From NCBI GenBank assembly GCA_944323755.1, contig CALUTR010000002.1:353377-417376 (forward strand): 64,000 nt of DNA, given 5' to 3'. The notes under the pieces were generated by a model. That model was not told the origin of the DNA. It worked only from the letters and a program-made list of their open reading frames with translations, and did not search any database. The stretch comes from an uncultured Helicobacteraceae bacterium. GTDB lineage: Bacteria; Campylobacterota; Campylobacteria; Campylobacterales; Helicobacteraceae. Within the stretch, counting starts at the first letter, position 1. The number at the start of each line of letters is the position of its first letter. This document shows, one piece after another, positions 37,512 through 45,277 of the stretch. The position numbers and the translations under genes are program-made.

Positions 37512-38677
37512 TAATACGAAAAATAAAATCAGCAATAAAACTTATAAAAGGTGGGAGATTTGGAGCATTTTGGGATAAAATGCCATTTGCAAAACAGATT
37601 CTAAGCTCTACAAATTTGCTACCACATCCACAAAATTATAAATATATACTTCTTGGCGGACATGGACTAGGAATGACTGCAATGGTATATTATTTAAATA
37701 AACTTGGTGCAAAACCAAAAGAAATATGGAGTTATGAAATCATAAGACCATTTATTTTTTATAGAAATTTTGATGGAATGGTGCTAGATAAAGCCCCATT
37801 AAATAAGCAAAGTTCCATAGTATTACATACTTGCAACAAAAATGTTCCCATATACCAAATAGTTCGCGATCCAATTTCTGTAATAAAAAGCAATATAAAT
37901 GTTACAATGTTCCATTCAATATCAAACATAAACAATAAAAGTGAAGCGCAAAATATGCTTATAGATGTGATAAATAATATTTCGCATTTAATGTTTCATT
38001 TTGCTTCTATGAGACAACTAGTAGATCATCTAAAAACAGATATTACATATTTAACAATGAATGATATAAATGACACAGGGATAGAAACTACACTTAGCAA
38101 ATTTGCAAATAGGTTTAAATATAAAATTGATACCAAAAATTTACATGAGAACGAAAGTGTAATTAAAGGATCTTTATTTCCTAGATGTTTTCCACATAGT
38201 TTTTATATAAATAATACAAAATTTGCAATATCAACAATATCAAGATTAATAGGGGGGGGGTATGTCAAAGAAATAGATATGAATAGTGATATAGCAAAAG
38301 ATAGAGAGTGCATAAAAGGGCAATATTTCATTTTAAAAGATAATATTATTTCTGATAAATTTCCACAATATCCTATAATATTAATATCTTTTACAAACAA
38401 TATTGATACAAGATTGCAAGAATTAGCCATAAAAGAGGCTTATAATTATATAGATGCTATTCTTAAAATGATAGATAAACACAATAAACTATGTTTTAAT
38501 GAAGATGAAATTATTGATTTTTTATTGGATAAAAAAAATAATTTAGAACAATTCTCAAAAAAACTAGCAAATGATATTAATAAAGAACTAAGCTATATCA
38601 AACAAGAAGAACCAAAAATCTTTGATAGCTTTATATATACAAAAAGATTTTTAAATTATTTTAAAGGAGATTTATGA
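37508..38677 (+). CDS. DUF2972-type phosphoramidate transferase paralogue 5, phase-variable, ON
   Basis: Fifth paralogue, 389 residues: YILLGGHGLGMTAMVYYL loop (GGHG instead of GSHG), YQIVRDPISVIKSNINVT motif, and a shorter C-terminal match ending PKIFDSFIYTKRF. A G9 tract at codons 249-251 (L-I-GGG-Y) is in frame (ON). The start is TTG 37508 with GGAG eight bases upstream, overlapping the transferase 4 stop. It also overlaps the next methyltransferase by four bases (ATGA). The most divergent loop of the five suggests a different acceptor; that is inference. Confidence 0.75.
   Translation: MIIRKIKSAIKLIKGGRFGAFWDKMPFAKQILSSTNLLPHPQNYKYILLGGHGLGMTAMVYYLNKLGAKPKEIWSYEIIRPFIFYRNFDGMVLDKAPLNKQSSIVLHTCNKNVPIYQIVRDPISVIKSNINVTMFHSISNINNKSEAQNMLIDVINNISHLMFHFASMRQLVDHLKTDITYLTMNDINDTGIETTLSKFANRFKYKIDTKNLHENESVIKGSLFPRCFPHSFYINNTKFAISTISRLIGGGYVKEIDMNSDIAKDRECIKGQYFILKDNIISDKFPQYPIILISFTNNIDTRLQELAIKEAYNYIDAILKMIDKHNKLCFNEDEIIDFLLDKKNNLEQFSKKLANDINKELSYIKQEEPKIFDSFIYTKRFLNYFKGDL
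38252..38260 (+). repeat. poly-G tract (G9) in transferase 5; frame ON
   Basis: Nine Gs between ATA and TAT, read I-GGG-Y in frame. Confidence 0.95.
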
Positions 38678-39447
38678 AACAAGGCGATTTCACAGAGGTA
38701 GCCAAATACTACATTAATAGGCCAGCATATAGTGCAATGTTGTTAGAAAAATTATTTTTGTGCGTAAATACATTCAATAAAAATATAAAAGATTTTAAAA
38801 TATGTGAAGTAGGGGCAGGCACTGGGAAGCTTACAAAAATGCTAGCAAATTTTGGATTTAGCGTTACTGCTATTGAACCAAATGATGCTATGAGAAAAGA
38901 AGGCATAGAATACACAAAAAATACAAATATACAATGGCACAAAGGTGATGGTGAAAGCACAAAAATGAACAACCGAGAGTTTGACTGGGTAATAATGGCA
39001 TCGTCATTTCATTGGACAGATCATACAAAATCACTACCAGAATTTAGACGAATCTTAAAAAATGGCGGATATTTTACAGCAATATGGAATCCTAGAAACA
39101 TACTTAATGATTCTATATTTTATGAAATAGAAGAAGAAATCAAAACTATCATACCAGAGCTAAATAGAGTAAGTTCTGGATCTCAAAATACAAAGAAGTG
39201 GGAGGATATTCTTGTATCAACTGGCGATTTTATAGACTGCTTTTTTATGGAATGCGACTATATTGAAATGATGAGCAAAGAGCGATATATAGGAGCATGG
39301 CAATCAGTAAATGATATACAAGCACAAGCGGGAAAAGAACGATGGGATAAAATAATGGATATGATAAATCGAAAAATACAAAACCTATCAATTATTGAAA
39401 TACCATACAAGATTCGAGCTTGGAGTGCGAAAAAAGTAAATAATTAA
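38674..39447 (+). CDS. SAM-dependent methyltransferase 1 of the phosphoramidate cluster (Cj1419/Cj1420-like)
   Basis: A 257-residue class I methyltransferase: N-terminal FTEVAKYYINRPAYS, SAM loop KICEVGAGTGKLTKML, VTAIEPNDAMRKEG, and FDWVIMASSFHWTDH. It is clearly paralogous to the next gene, with the same EPNDAMR and C-terminal RAWSAKKVN ending. In C. jejuni two such genes (Cj1419, Cj1420) sit between the transferases and the glutamine kinase and are thought to add the O-methyl group of MeOPN. This copy has no homopolymeric tract. ATG overlaps the transferase 5 stop. Confidence 0.83.
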   Translation: MKQGDFTEVAKYYINRPAYSAMLLEKLFLCVNTFNKNIKDFKICEVGAGTGKLTKMLANFGFSVTAIEPNDAMRKEGIEYTKNTNIQWHKGDGESTKMNNREFDWVIMASSFHWTDHTKSLPEFRRILKNGGYFTAIWNPRNILNDSIFYEIEEEIKTIIPELNRVSSGSQNTKKWEDILVSTGDFIDCFFMECDYIEMMSKERYIGAWQSVNDIQAQAGKERWDKIMDMINRKIQNLSIIEIPYKIRAWSAKKVNN

Positions 39448-39469
39448 TCAAACAAAGAAAGGAAACAAA

Positions 39470-40255
39470 ATGGAAAAAATAGTAGAACAAAACTGGGATT
39501 ACACAAAGCACGCTAAATTTTATGAATATAGACCAAATTATGCACCAATTAGCATTGATATGCTTAAATTCATCGTAAGCAAAAATGCAAATGGGGGGGG
39601 GGATTACAGGTTAAAAGTAGCTGACATAGGAGCAGGCACAGGCAATTTAAGCATAATGTTACTTGAGAGAAATTGTCAAGTAACATCAGTAGAGCCAAAT
39701 GATGCTATGAGAGAAATAGGCATTGAGCGCACAAAAAATCAAGATATAAAATGGGTGCGAGCAATTGGCATAGAAAGCACACTAGAGGATAAAACATTTG
39801 ATTGGGTTACATTTGGAAGCAGCTTTAATGTGATGGATAGAGATTTAGCATTACAAGAAACACATAGAATCTTAAAAGACAATGGATATTTCTCTTGTAT
39901 GTGGAATCATAGAGATTTAAACGATCCTATTCAAGAAATAGCAGAAGAGATTATTATGGACTTAGTACCAAACTACAATAGAGGCGTTAGGAGAGAAGAT
40001 CAGCGTCCAATCATTGAAAGCAGAAAAGATCTATTTAATGATATTATGTATCTAGAGCAAGATTTTTATTTTCATCAAAGTATTGATAATTATATCAATG
40101 CGTGGAAAAGCGTCAAAAATCCATACTGGGATTTAGAGACAAAAGAAGGTAGTGAATTATTTGAAAAAATCGCATATCAAATGAAACACAAACTTCCAAG
40201 TAGTTTTAACATAAGATATACCACTAGATGCTGGAGTGCAAAAAAAGTAAATTAA
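39470..40255 (+). CDS. SAM-dependent methyltransferase 2 of the phosphoramidate cluster, phase-variable, ON
   Basis: A 261-residue paralogue of the preceding gene: DYTKHAKFYEYRPNYAPIS, SAM loop VADIGAGTGNLSIML, VTSVEPNDAMREIG, FDWVTFGSSFNVMD and the ending RCWSAKKVN. A G10 tract at codons 42-44 (A-N-GGG-D-Y), just before the SAM loop, is in frame (ON). One of the two C. jejuni homologues, Cj1420, is also poly-G controlled. Loss of frame could change the methylation of the phosphoramidate while the first copy stays on. Start ATG 39470 has AAAGGAAAC upstream. Confidence 0.83.
   Translation: MEKIVEQNWDYTKHAKFYEYRPNYAPISIDMLKFIVSKNANGGGDYRLKVADIGAGTGNLSIMLLERNCQVTSVEPNDAMREIGIERTKNQDIKWVRAIGIESTLEDKTFDWVTFGSSFNVMDRDLALQETHRILKDNGYFSCMWNHRDLNDPIQEIAEEIIMDLVPNYNRGVRREDQRPIIESRKDLFNDIMYLEQDFYFHQSIDNYINAWKSVKNPYWDLETKEGSELFEKIAYQMKHKLPSSFNIRYTTRCWSAKKVN
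39593..39602 (+). repeat. poly-G tract (G10) in methyltransferase 2; frame ON
   Basis: Ten Gs after AAT and before GAT, directly upstream of the SAM-binding motif. Confidence 0.95.
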
Positions 40256-40265
40256 AGGGGAGTAT

Positions 40266-42584
40266 TTGAAAAAATTATCATTTACAAACAAAGGGGAGAA
40301 TCTTAAAAATTTATCTCCTATTATAAAAGAAGCCAAGATTCTACCTTTGGTCATCATCAATGATATTAATGATGATGTAATAAATGATATTAAGAATCTA
40401 GGAGATAAAGTCATTATAAGAAGCTCTGCATCAAATGAAGATACAAATCTTACATCTAATGCTGGTGCGTTTCTAAGTATAGCAAATATCGATACAAGCA
40501 ACAAAGAGATAATAAAAGATGCATTTGACAAAGTCAAAATATCAATGGGCAAAGATAATCACAACAATCAAATACTAATCCAACCTATGCTAAATGATAT
40601 TGATATATGCGGTGTTGCATTTAGCGTTGATAAAGATAATTACGCTCCATATTTTTGTATAAGCTACGATGAAAGTGGGAGCAGTGATAGTATCACTAGT
40701 GGATCGACATCAAATATCACAAATATTATTATCTTTAGAGGATGTGTCTCAAAAGATAGAAGAATAAACAAAATCATACAGGCATTATTAGAGCTAGAAA
40801 GCATCTTTGATAACAACGCATTAGATGTGGAATTTGCATTCACAAAAAATGGTGATCTATATATATTACAAGTTAGACCGCTTGTGATGACAAATAAAAA
40901 AAACTACTTCAATACCATAAATGGTAATATTTTAGAACGACTACAAAAGCAAATAGATAATCTATCACTACGCCACCCTCACATTCTAGGTAATAAAACA
41001 ATTTTTGGTGTTATGCCAGATTGGAATCCAGCAGAAATCATAGGACTAAAACCAAAAAGATTGGCACTATCTTTATATAAAGAATTAGTAACTGACAACA
41101 TTTGGGCATATCAAAGAGACAATTACGGCTACAGAAATCTAAGATCACATCCATTGATGTATTCATTTTTAGGTGTTCCATATATTGATGTGAGGCTGTC
41201 ATTTAACTCATTCATACCAAAAAATCTAGATACAACAATAGCAGATAAATTAGTAAATTACTATATAGATTCTCTAGAATCCAAACCATATCTACACGAT
41301 AAAGTGGAATTTGAAATAGTATTTTCGTGCTATGATTTTAACCTACCAAATAAATTGCAAGTATTAAAGAATTATGGTTTCAATCAAAACGAATTAAAAC
41401 GCATAGAATTTTCTTTACTATCACTTACAAATGATATTTTAAATTCTAAAAATGGCCTATATTTAAAGGATTTAGAAAAAATAAAAATACTTGATATGAG
41501 ATTTAATTCAATAATGAAATCAGATTTAAGTATCATAGATAAGATTTATTGGCTAATTGAGGATTGTAAGCGATTTGGGACATTACCGTTTGCAGGCATT
41601 GCAAGGGCGGCATTTGTGGCAATGCAGATGATAAACTCACTTGTTGATATTGGGTTTTTTAGTGTAGATGAAAAAAATCAATTTTTATTATCCTTAAAAA
41701 CAATCAATAAAGAACTATCAATTGATATGATAAAAATGCAAAATGGTATCTTACAAAAAGAAGAATTTTTAGAAAAATATGGTCATCTTCGTGCTGGAAG
41801 TTATAACATACTATCACCTTCATACAAAGAAGCATTTGATGTATATTTTTCAAATACAAATAATAACAACACAATAAAACACAATGATAACTTTAATCTA
41901 ACAAAAGAAAAAGAAGACTATCTAAACATACTACTCCTACAAAATGGAATCCAAATCAATGCAAAAGAATTATTTGACTTTTTTAGAATGGTTATAGAAG
42001 GAAGAGAATTAGCAAAATTTAAATTTAGCAAACTATTATCAAACACGATTGATTTAATATCAGAATTTGGAAATGAATTAAACATAAGCAAAGAGGACCT
42101 TGCGCATTTAGATATAAATAACATACTCTCACTGCAATCAACAATCTACAAAGACGCACCTAGCGAAAAATTCAAAAATGAGATACAAAGACATAAAGAA
42201 GAATACAAAGTTACAGAAGCTATCAAATTACCGCCACTAATTATTAATAGTGATGATGTGATGTATTTTGTGAGCTTGCAATCACAGCCAAATTTCATCA
42301 CACAAAAAACAATCACAGCACCAACAGCAATAGAAAACGACTTAGAATTAGAAAATAAAATTGTATTAATAGATTCTGCGGATCCAGGATATGATTATTT
42401 ATTTACTAAAAATATTGCAGGATTAATTACTTGCTATGGTGGAGCAAATTCACATATGGCAATACGATGTTCTGAACTATCACTTCCTGCTGTAATTGGG
42501 GTTGGAGAAGAAAGATTTAAAGCATATAAACAAGCTGCAAAATTAACTATAGATTCACTTAACAATCAAGTATTTGCATTATGA
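40266..42584 (+). CDS. L-glutamine kinase-like (Cj1418-type) phosphotransferase
   Basis: A 772-residue protein built like PEP synthase and PPDK. The N-terminal ATP-grasp part carries KVIIRSSASNEDTNLTSNAGAF and ALDVEFAFTKNGDLYILQVRPLV. A long middle region follows, then a C-terminal swivelling domain with the catalytic histidine (about H730) in GLITCYGGANSHMAIRCSELSLPAVIG. No PEP-binding barrel is present. This layout fits C. jejuni Cj1418, which phosphorylates the amide nitrogen of L-glutamine with ATP, the first step of MeOPN synthesis. The start is TTG behind AAAGGGG. It overlaps the next gene by four bases. Confidence 0.86.
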   Translation: MKKLSFTNKGENLKNLSPIIKEAKILPLVIINDINDDVINDIKNLGDKVIIRSSASNEDTNLTSNAGAFLSIANIDTSNKEIIKDAFDKVKISMGKDNHNNQILIQPMLNDIDICGVAFSVDKDNYAPYFCISYDESGSSDSITSGSTSNITNIIIFRGCVSKDRRINKIIQALLELESIFDNNALDVEFAFTKNGDLYILQVRPLVMTNKKNYFNTINGNILERLQKQIDNLSLRHPHILGNKTIFGVMPDWNPAEIIGLKPKRLALSLYKELVTDNIWAYQRDNYGYRNLRSHPLMYSFLGVPYIDVRLSFNSFIPKNLDTTIADKLVNYYIDSLESKPYLHDKVEFEIVFSCYDFNLPNKLQVLKNYGFNQNELKRIEFSLLSLTNDILNSKNGLYLKDLEKIKILDMRFNSIMKSDLSIIDKIYWLIEDCKRFGTLPFAGIARAAFVAMQMINSLVDIGFFSVDEKNQFLLSLKTINKELSIDMIKMQNGILQKEEFLEKYGHLRAGSYNILSPSYKEAFDVYFSNTNNNNTIKHNDNFNLTKEKEDYLNILLLQNGIQINAKELFDFFRMVIEGRELAKFKFSKLLSNTIDLISEFGNELNISKEDLAHLDINNILSLQSTIYKDAPSEKFKNEIQRHKEEYKVTEAIKLPPLIINSDDVMYFVSLQSQPNFITQKTITAPTAIENDLELENKIVLIDSADPGYDYLFTKNIAGLITCYGGANSHMAIRCSELSLPAVIGVGEERFKAYKQAAKLTIDSLNNQVFAL

Positions 42585-43174
42585 TAGGGATTACTCAACG
42601 ATTAGAACAAAATACAAATTACTATGAAATTCGAGAATGCCTAAGCTTAGAATGGGGGAAATTTCTATGTGATTTAGATTTTGTGCCACTTAGCTATTCA
42701 AAACCGATAGAAAAATACAAATTTAATGCGATTATTTTTAGTGGTGGTAATGACCTCTCGCATTTAAATCCAAATACACTAAGCAATATAAGAGATAATT
42801 ATGAATTAGAGATTATTAAATATTGCATAGAATTTAAGATTCCAATCTTTGCCGTATGCAGAGGCGCTCAACATCTAGCATATCATTTTAAATCAATATT
42901 ACAAAAAAAACCAAATCACGCAAACCAAAACCATAAAATCAATTTTAACAATGAAATTTATGAAGTCAATTCATTCCATCATTATTGCATCACAAAAGCA
43001 GGTAGCAATCTAGAAATTTTAGCACAATCAAATGATGGTACAATAGAGGCTTTTAGGCATACAAGTTTGCCATTTTTTGGGATAATGTGGCATATTGAAA
43101 GGGAGGAAAAATTAAGCATTCCGAGCAAAATAATATGGAATCTTTTCTTAGAACAAATAAAGGTTGATATATGA
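42581..43174 (+). CDS. glutamine-amidotransferase-family hydrolase, CDP-L-glutamine hydrolase-like (Cj1417)
   Basis: A 197-residue class I amidotransferase-fold protein. The nucleophile is C93 in FAVCRGAQHLAYHF, and the His/Glu pair is H171/E173 in GIMWHIERE. An IIFSGGNDLSH block precedes them. In C. jejuni Cj1417 cleaves CDP-L-glutamine to cytidine diphosphoramidate and glutamate. The place between the glutamine kinase and the nucleotidyltransferase genes, with four-base overlaps at both ends, is the same as in C. jejuni and supports that role. The fold also includes gamma-glutamyl hydrolases such as PuuD. Confidence 0.87.
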   Translation: MIGITQRLEQNTNYYEIRECLSLEWGKFLCDLDFVPLSYSKPIEKYKFNAIIFSGGNDLSHLNPNTLSNIRDNYELEIIKYCIEFKIPIFAVCRGAQHLAYHFKSILQKKPNHANQNHKINFNNEIYEVNSFHHYCITKAGSNLEILAQSNDGTIEAFRHTSLPFFGIMWHIEREEKLSIPSKIIWNLFLEQIKVDI

Positions 43175-43917
43175 AAGCACTAATTCTTGCAGCAGGCAGA
43201 GGGACGCGGCTTGCACCACTTACAAATAACATTCCAAAATGTATGGTGAAATACAATAACAAACCAATTATTGATTATGAGCTAGAAGCATTGAAAGAAA
43301 ACAATATAACAGATATAGCAATTGTTGGAGGGTATTTAGCACATATTTTAAAAGAATACACAAAAATAGATAGATTTTATATTAATAATAATTTTGAGCA
43401 TACAAATATGGTATGGACTATGTTTTGTGCAAGAGATTTTCTAGAATCTTGCATTGCTGACAAACAAGATTTGATCATTAGCTATTCAGATATTATATAT
43501 AAAAGTGAAATTATAAATAAACTAAAAAAATACAATAATGATTTTGGAGTTATTATTGATAAAGATTGGAAAATGCTGTGGGATAGCAGATTTGAAAATG
43601 TATTAAGCGATGCAGAAAGCCTAAAAATCAAAGATAATAAAATCATAGAAATAGGAAAAAAGGTATATTCTATCAATGAAATAGAAGGACAGTACATAGG
43701 ATTATTTAAAATATCACATCATTTTATACAACAAATGATTGACTTTTATGACAATCTAGATAGAAACAAAATCTTTGATGGCAAAAACTTTCAAAATATG
43801 TATATGACTAGTTTTTTACAAGAAATCATTAATACATTCAACAACATAGAACCAATCTTTATCAATCGTGGTTGGATAGAAATAGATTCCATATTAGATC
43901 TAGAAACAAAGCTATGA
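43171..43917 (+). CDS. nucleotidyltransferase, CTP:L-glutamine-phosphate cytidylyltransferase-like (Cj1416)
   Basis: A 248-residue sugar-nucleotidyltransferase-fold protein with ALILAAGRGTRLAPLTNNIPKCM at the start, KPIIDYELEAL, and ISYSDIIYKSEI carrying the metal-binding aspartate. C. jejuni Cj1416 couples CTP with L-glutamine phosphate to give CDP-L-glutamine. Alone, the fold could equally serve a sugar phosphate; the operon context points to Cj1416. It is linked by four-base overlaps to the hydrolase before and the CysQ-like gene after. Confidence 0.85.
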   Translation: MKALILAAGRGTRLAPLTNNIPKCMVKYNNKPIIDYELEALKENNITDIAIVGGYLAHILKEYTKIDRFYINNNFEHTNMVWTMFCARDFLESCIADKQDLIISYSDIIYKSEIINKLKKYNNDFGVIIDKDWKMLWDSRFENVLSDAESLKIKDNKIIEIGKKVYSINEIEGQYIGLFKISHHFIQQMIDFYDNLDRNKIFDGKNFQNMYMTSFLQEIINTFNNIEPIFINRGWIEIDSILDLETKL

Positions 43918-44726
43918 AAACATTGCTAAATCATATCATCAATATAGCTTTTAAAGCTGGTGATAAAGTAATGAAATACTATGGAGACAAAAATTTTACA
44001 AACAAAGATGATAACTCGCCACTAACACAGGCTGATATAGAATCAAACACAACAATAACCAAGAATCTAAAAAAAATTAGTAATTTTAAAATAAATTCTG
44101 AAGAAAATATATTAGATTACAAACAAAGGGCAAATCAAGAATATCTATGGCTTATAGATCCACTAGATGGCACGAAAGATTTTATCTCACAAAATGATGA
44201 ATTCACAATCAATATAGCATTATTAAAGCACAACACCCCGATATTAGGCGTAGTGTATGCACCTGCTTTAAAAAAAATCTACTTTGCAATAGATAAAGGT
44301 GGGGCATATATGCTAGAAAATTCAAGCATTATTGAAAATGCAAAACAAATATATAGCCAAAATAATCACAAAAACATCATAGCCCTCGATAGTAGATTCC
44401 ACAGCACAGATGCCATAGATCGCTTCATCAAACAATACAATCTCAAAAAGCAAACACTTGGATCATCACTAAAAATATGCGCTATTGCAGAAGGAAAGGC
44501 AGATATTTATCCGCGTTTTAATGGGACAAAGGAGTGGGACACAGCAGCAAGTGATATTATCTTAAGAGAAAGTGGTGGAATAATGCTTGATTGCACGACA
44601 AAAAAACAACTCAAATATAACAAAGAAAATATAAAAAATAATTACTTTATAGCATTTTCAAAAACACAAATAAACAAACAAATATATAATGATTTTATGA
44701 ATGATGAGATTCTATTTGATGTTTAA
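43914..44726 (+). CDS. cysQ: CysQ-like 3'(2'),5'-bisphosphate nucleotidase
   Basis: A 270-residue inositol-monophosphatase-family enzyme with the metal-binding sites SPLTQADIESN, NSEEN and WLIDPLDGTKDF, and the C-terminal GTKEWDTAASDIILRESGG. WLIDPLDGTKDF and EWDTAA are typical of CysQ, which removes the 3'-phosphate from PAP. In this operon the likely substrate is the 3',5'-bisphosphonucleotide left after transfer from the 3'-phospho-CDP-amidate donor. That is inference: no sulfate-activation genes are seen here. ATG 43914 overlaps the previous stop; a longer upstream frame inside the neighbour is not used. It ends the operon. Confidence 0.85.
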   Translation: MKTLLNHIINIAFKAGDKVMKYYGDKNFTNKDDNSPLTQADIESNTTITKNLKKISNFKINSEENILDYKQRANQEYLWLIDPLDGTKDFISQNDEFTINIALLKHNTPILGVVYAPALKKIYFAIDKGGAYMLENSSIIENAKQIYSQNNHKNIIALDSRFHSTDAIDRFIKQYNLKKQTLGSSLKICAIAEGKADIYPRFNGTKEWDTAASDIILRESGGIMLDCTTKKQLKYNKENIKNNYFIAFSKTQINKQIYNDFMNDEILFDV

Positions 44727-44840
44727 CTTAAATCATTGCAAATACTAAAAGCTAACAAACAAAAATTTATTACTTATTTCATACTAATTTAATTGTGTTA
44801 TCAAAATTTAGTTTTTTAAAGATTTGAAGTAAAATAAAAG

Positions 44841-44928
44841 TGGCCGGGAGAGAGGGATTCGAACCCCCGGAGGTGTTACCCTCAACGGTTTTCAAGACCG
44901 CCGCTTTCAACCACTCAGCCATCTCCCG
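44841..44928 (-). tRNA. tRNA-Ser (TGA)
   Basis: Class II tRNA on the minus strand: acceptor CGGGAGA/TCTCCCG, anticodon loop CTTGAAA (TGA), long variable arm, T arm GGGGGTTCGAATCCCTC, encoded CCA. Last of the four-tRNA cluster in transcription order. Confidence 0.95.
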
Positions 44929-44939
44929 ATTAGTAATAG

Positions 44940-45014
44940 TGGAGGCGACACCCAGATTCGAACTGGGGAATCAAGGCTTTGCAGGCCCATGCCTTACCAC
45001 TTGGCTATGTCGCC
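44940..45014 (-). tRNA. tRNA-Cys (GCA)
   Basis: Minus-strand cloverleaf: GGCGACA at the 5' end pairing near the 3' end, anticodon loop CTGCAAA (GCA), T arm CCAGTTCGAATCTGG, encoded CCA. Confidence 0.95.
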
Positions 45015-45018
45015 ACTA

Positions 45019-45106
45019 TGGTGCCCGAGGCCGGACTTGAACCGGCACGGAAGCAATATCCGAGGGATTTTAAGTCCCTTGTGTCTACCAATTCCACCAC
45101 CCGGGC
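45019..45106 (-). tRNA. tRNA-Leu (TAA)
   Basis: Minus-strand class II tRNA: acceptor GCCCGGG, anticodon stem GGGA/TCCC with loop CTTAAAA (TAA), long variable arm, T arm GCCGGTTCAAGTCCGGC, encoded CCA. Confidence 0.95.
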
Positions 45107-45116
45107 AATAATAATT

Positions 45117-45191
45117 TGGAGCGGGAAACGGGGATCGAACCCGCGGCCCCAACCTTGGCAAGGTTGTGCTCTACCACTGAGCTATTCCCGC
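45117..45191 (-). tRNA. tRNA-Gly (GCC)
   Basis: Minus-strand cloverleaf: acceptor GCGGGAA/TTCCCGC, anticodon loop TTGCCAA (GCC), T arm GCGGGTTCGATCCCCGT, encoded CCA. First tRNA after the cluster promoter. Confidence 0.95.
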
Positions 45192-45210
45192 ATAAAATAA
45201 TGAAGTAGGA

Positions 45211-45238
45211 ATTATAGCGAAAAAAAATAGAATTACAA
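45211..45238 (-). promoter_or_regulatory. promoter of the Gly-Leu-Cys-Ser tRNA cluster
   Basis: On the minus strand TATAAT (45211-45216) is preceded 16 bases upstream by TTGTAA (45233-45238). The predicted start is about 12 bases before tRNA-Gly. Confidence 0.65.
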
Positions 45239-45277
45239 TGATAAAACCAAAAAATAACATAAATTAATTTATTCTAA

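Noticed and set aside
893..39602. Treating frame-shifted tract genes as dead pseudogenes or sequencing errors
   Set aside because: In every case the remaining coding sequence is intact and one tract-length change restores a full family-length protein. Individual tract lengths may still be miscalled.
44840..45200. Two plus-strand reading frames (66 and 73 codons) rich in cysteine and tryptophan
   Set aside because: They run antisense across the tRNA-Ser, -Cys, -Leu and -Gly genes and are artefacts of tRNA sequence.
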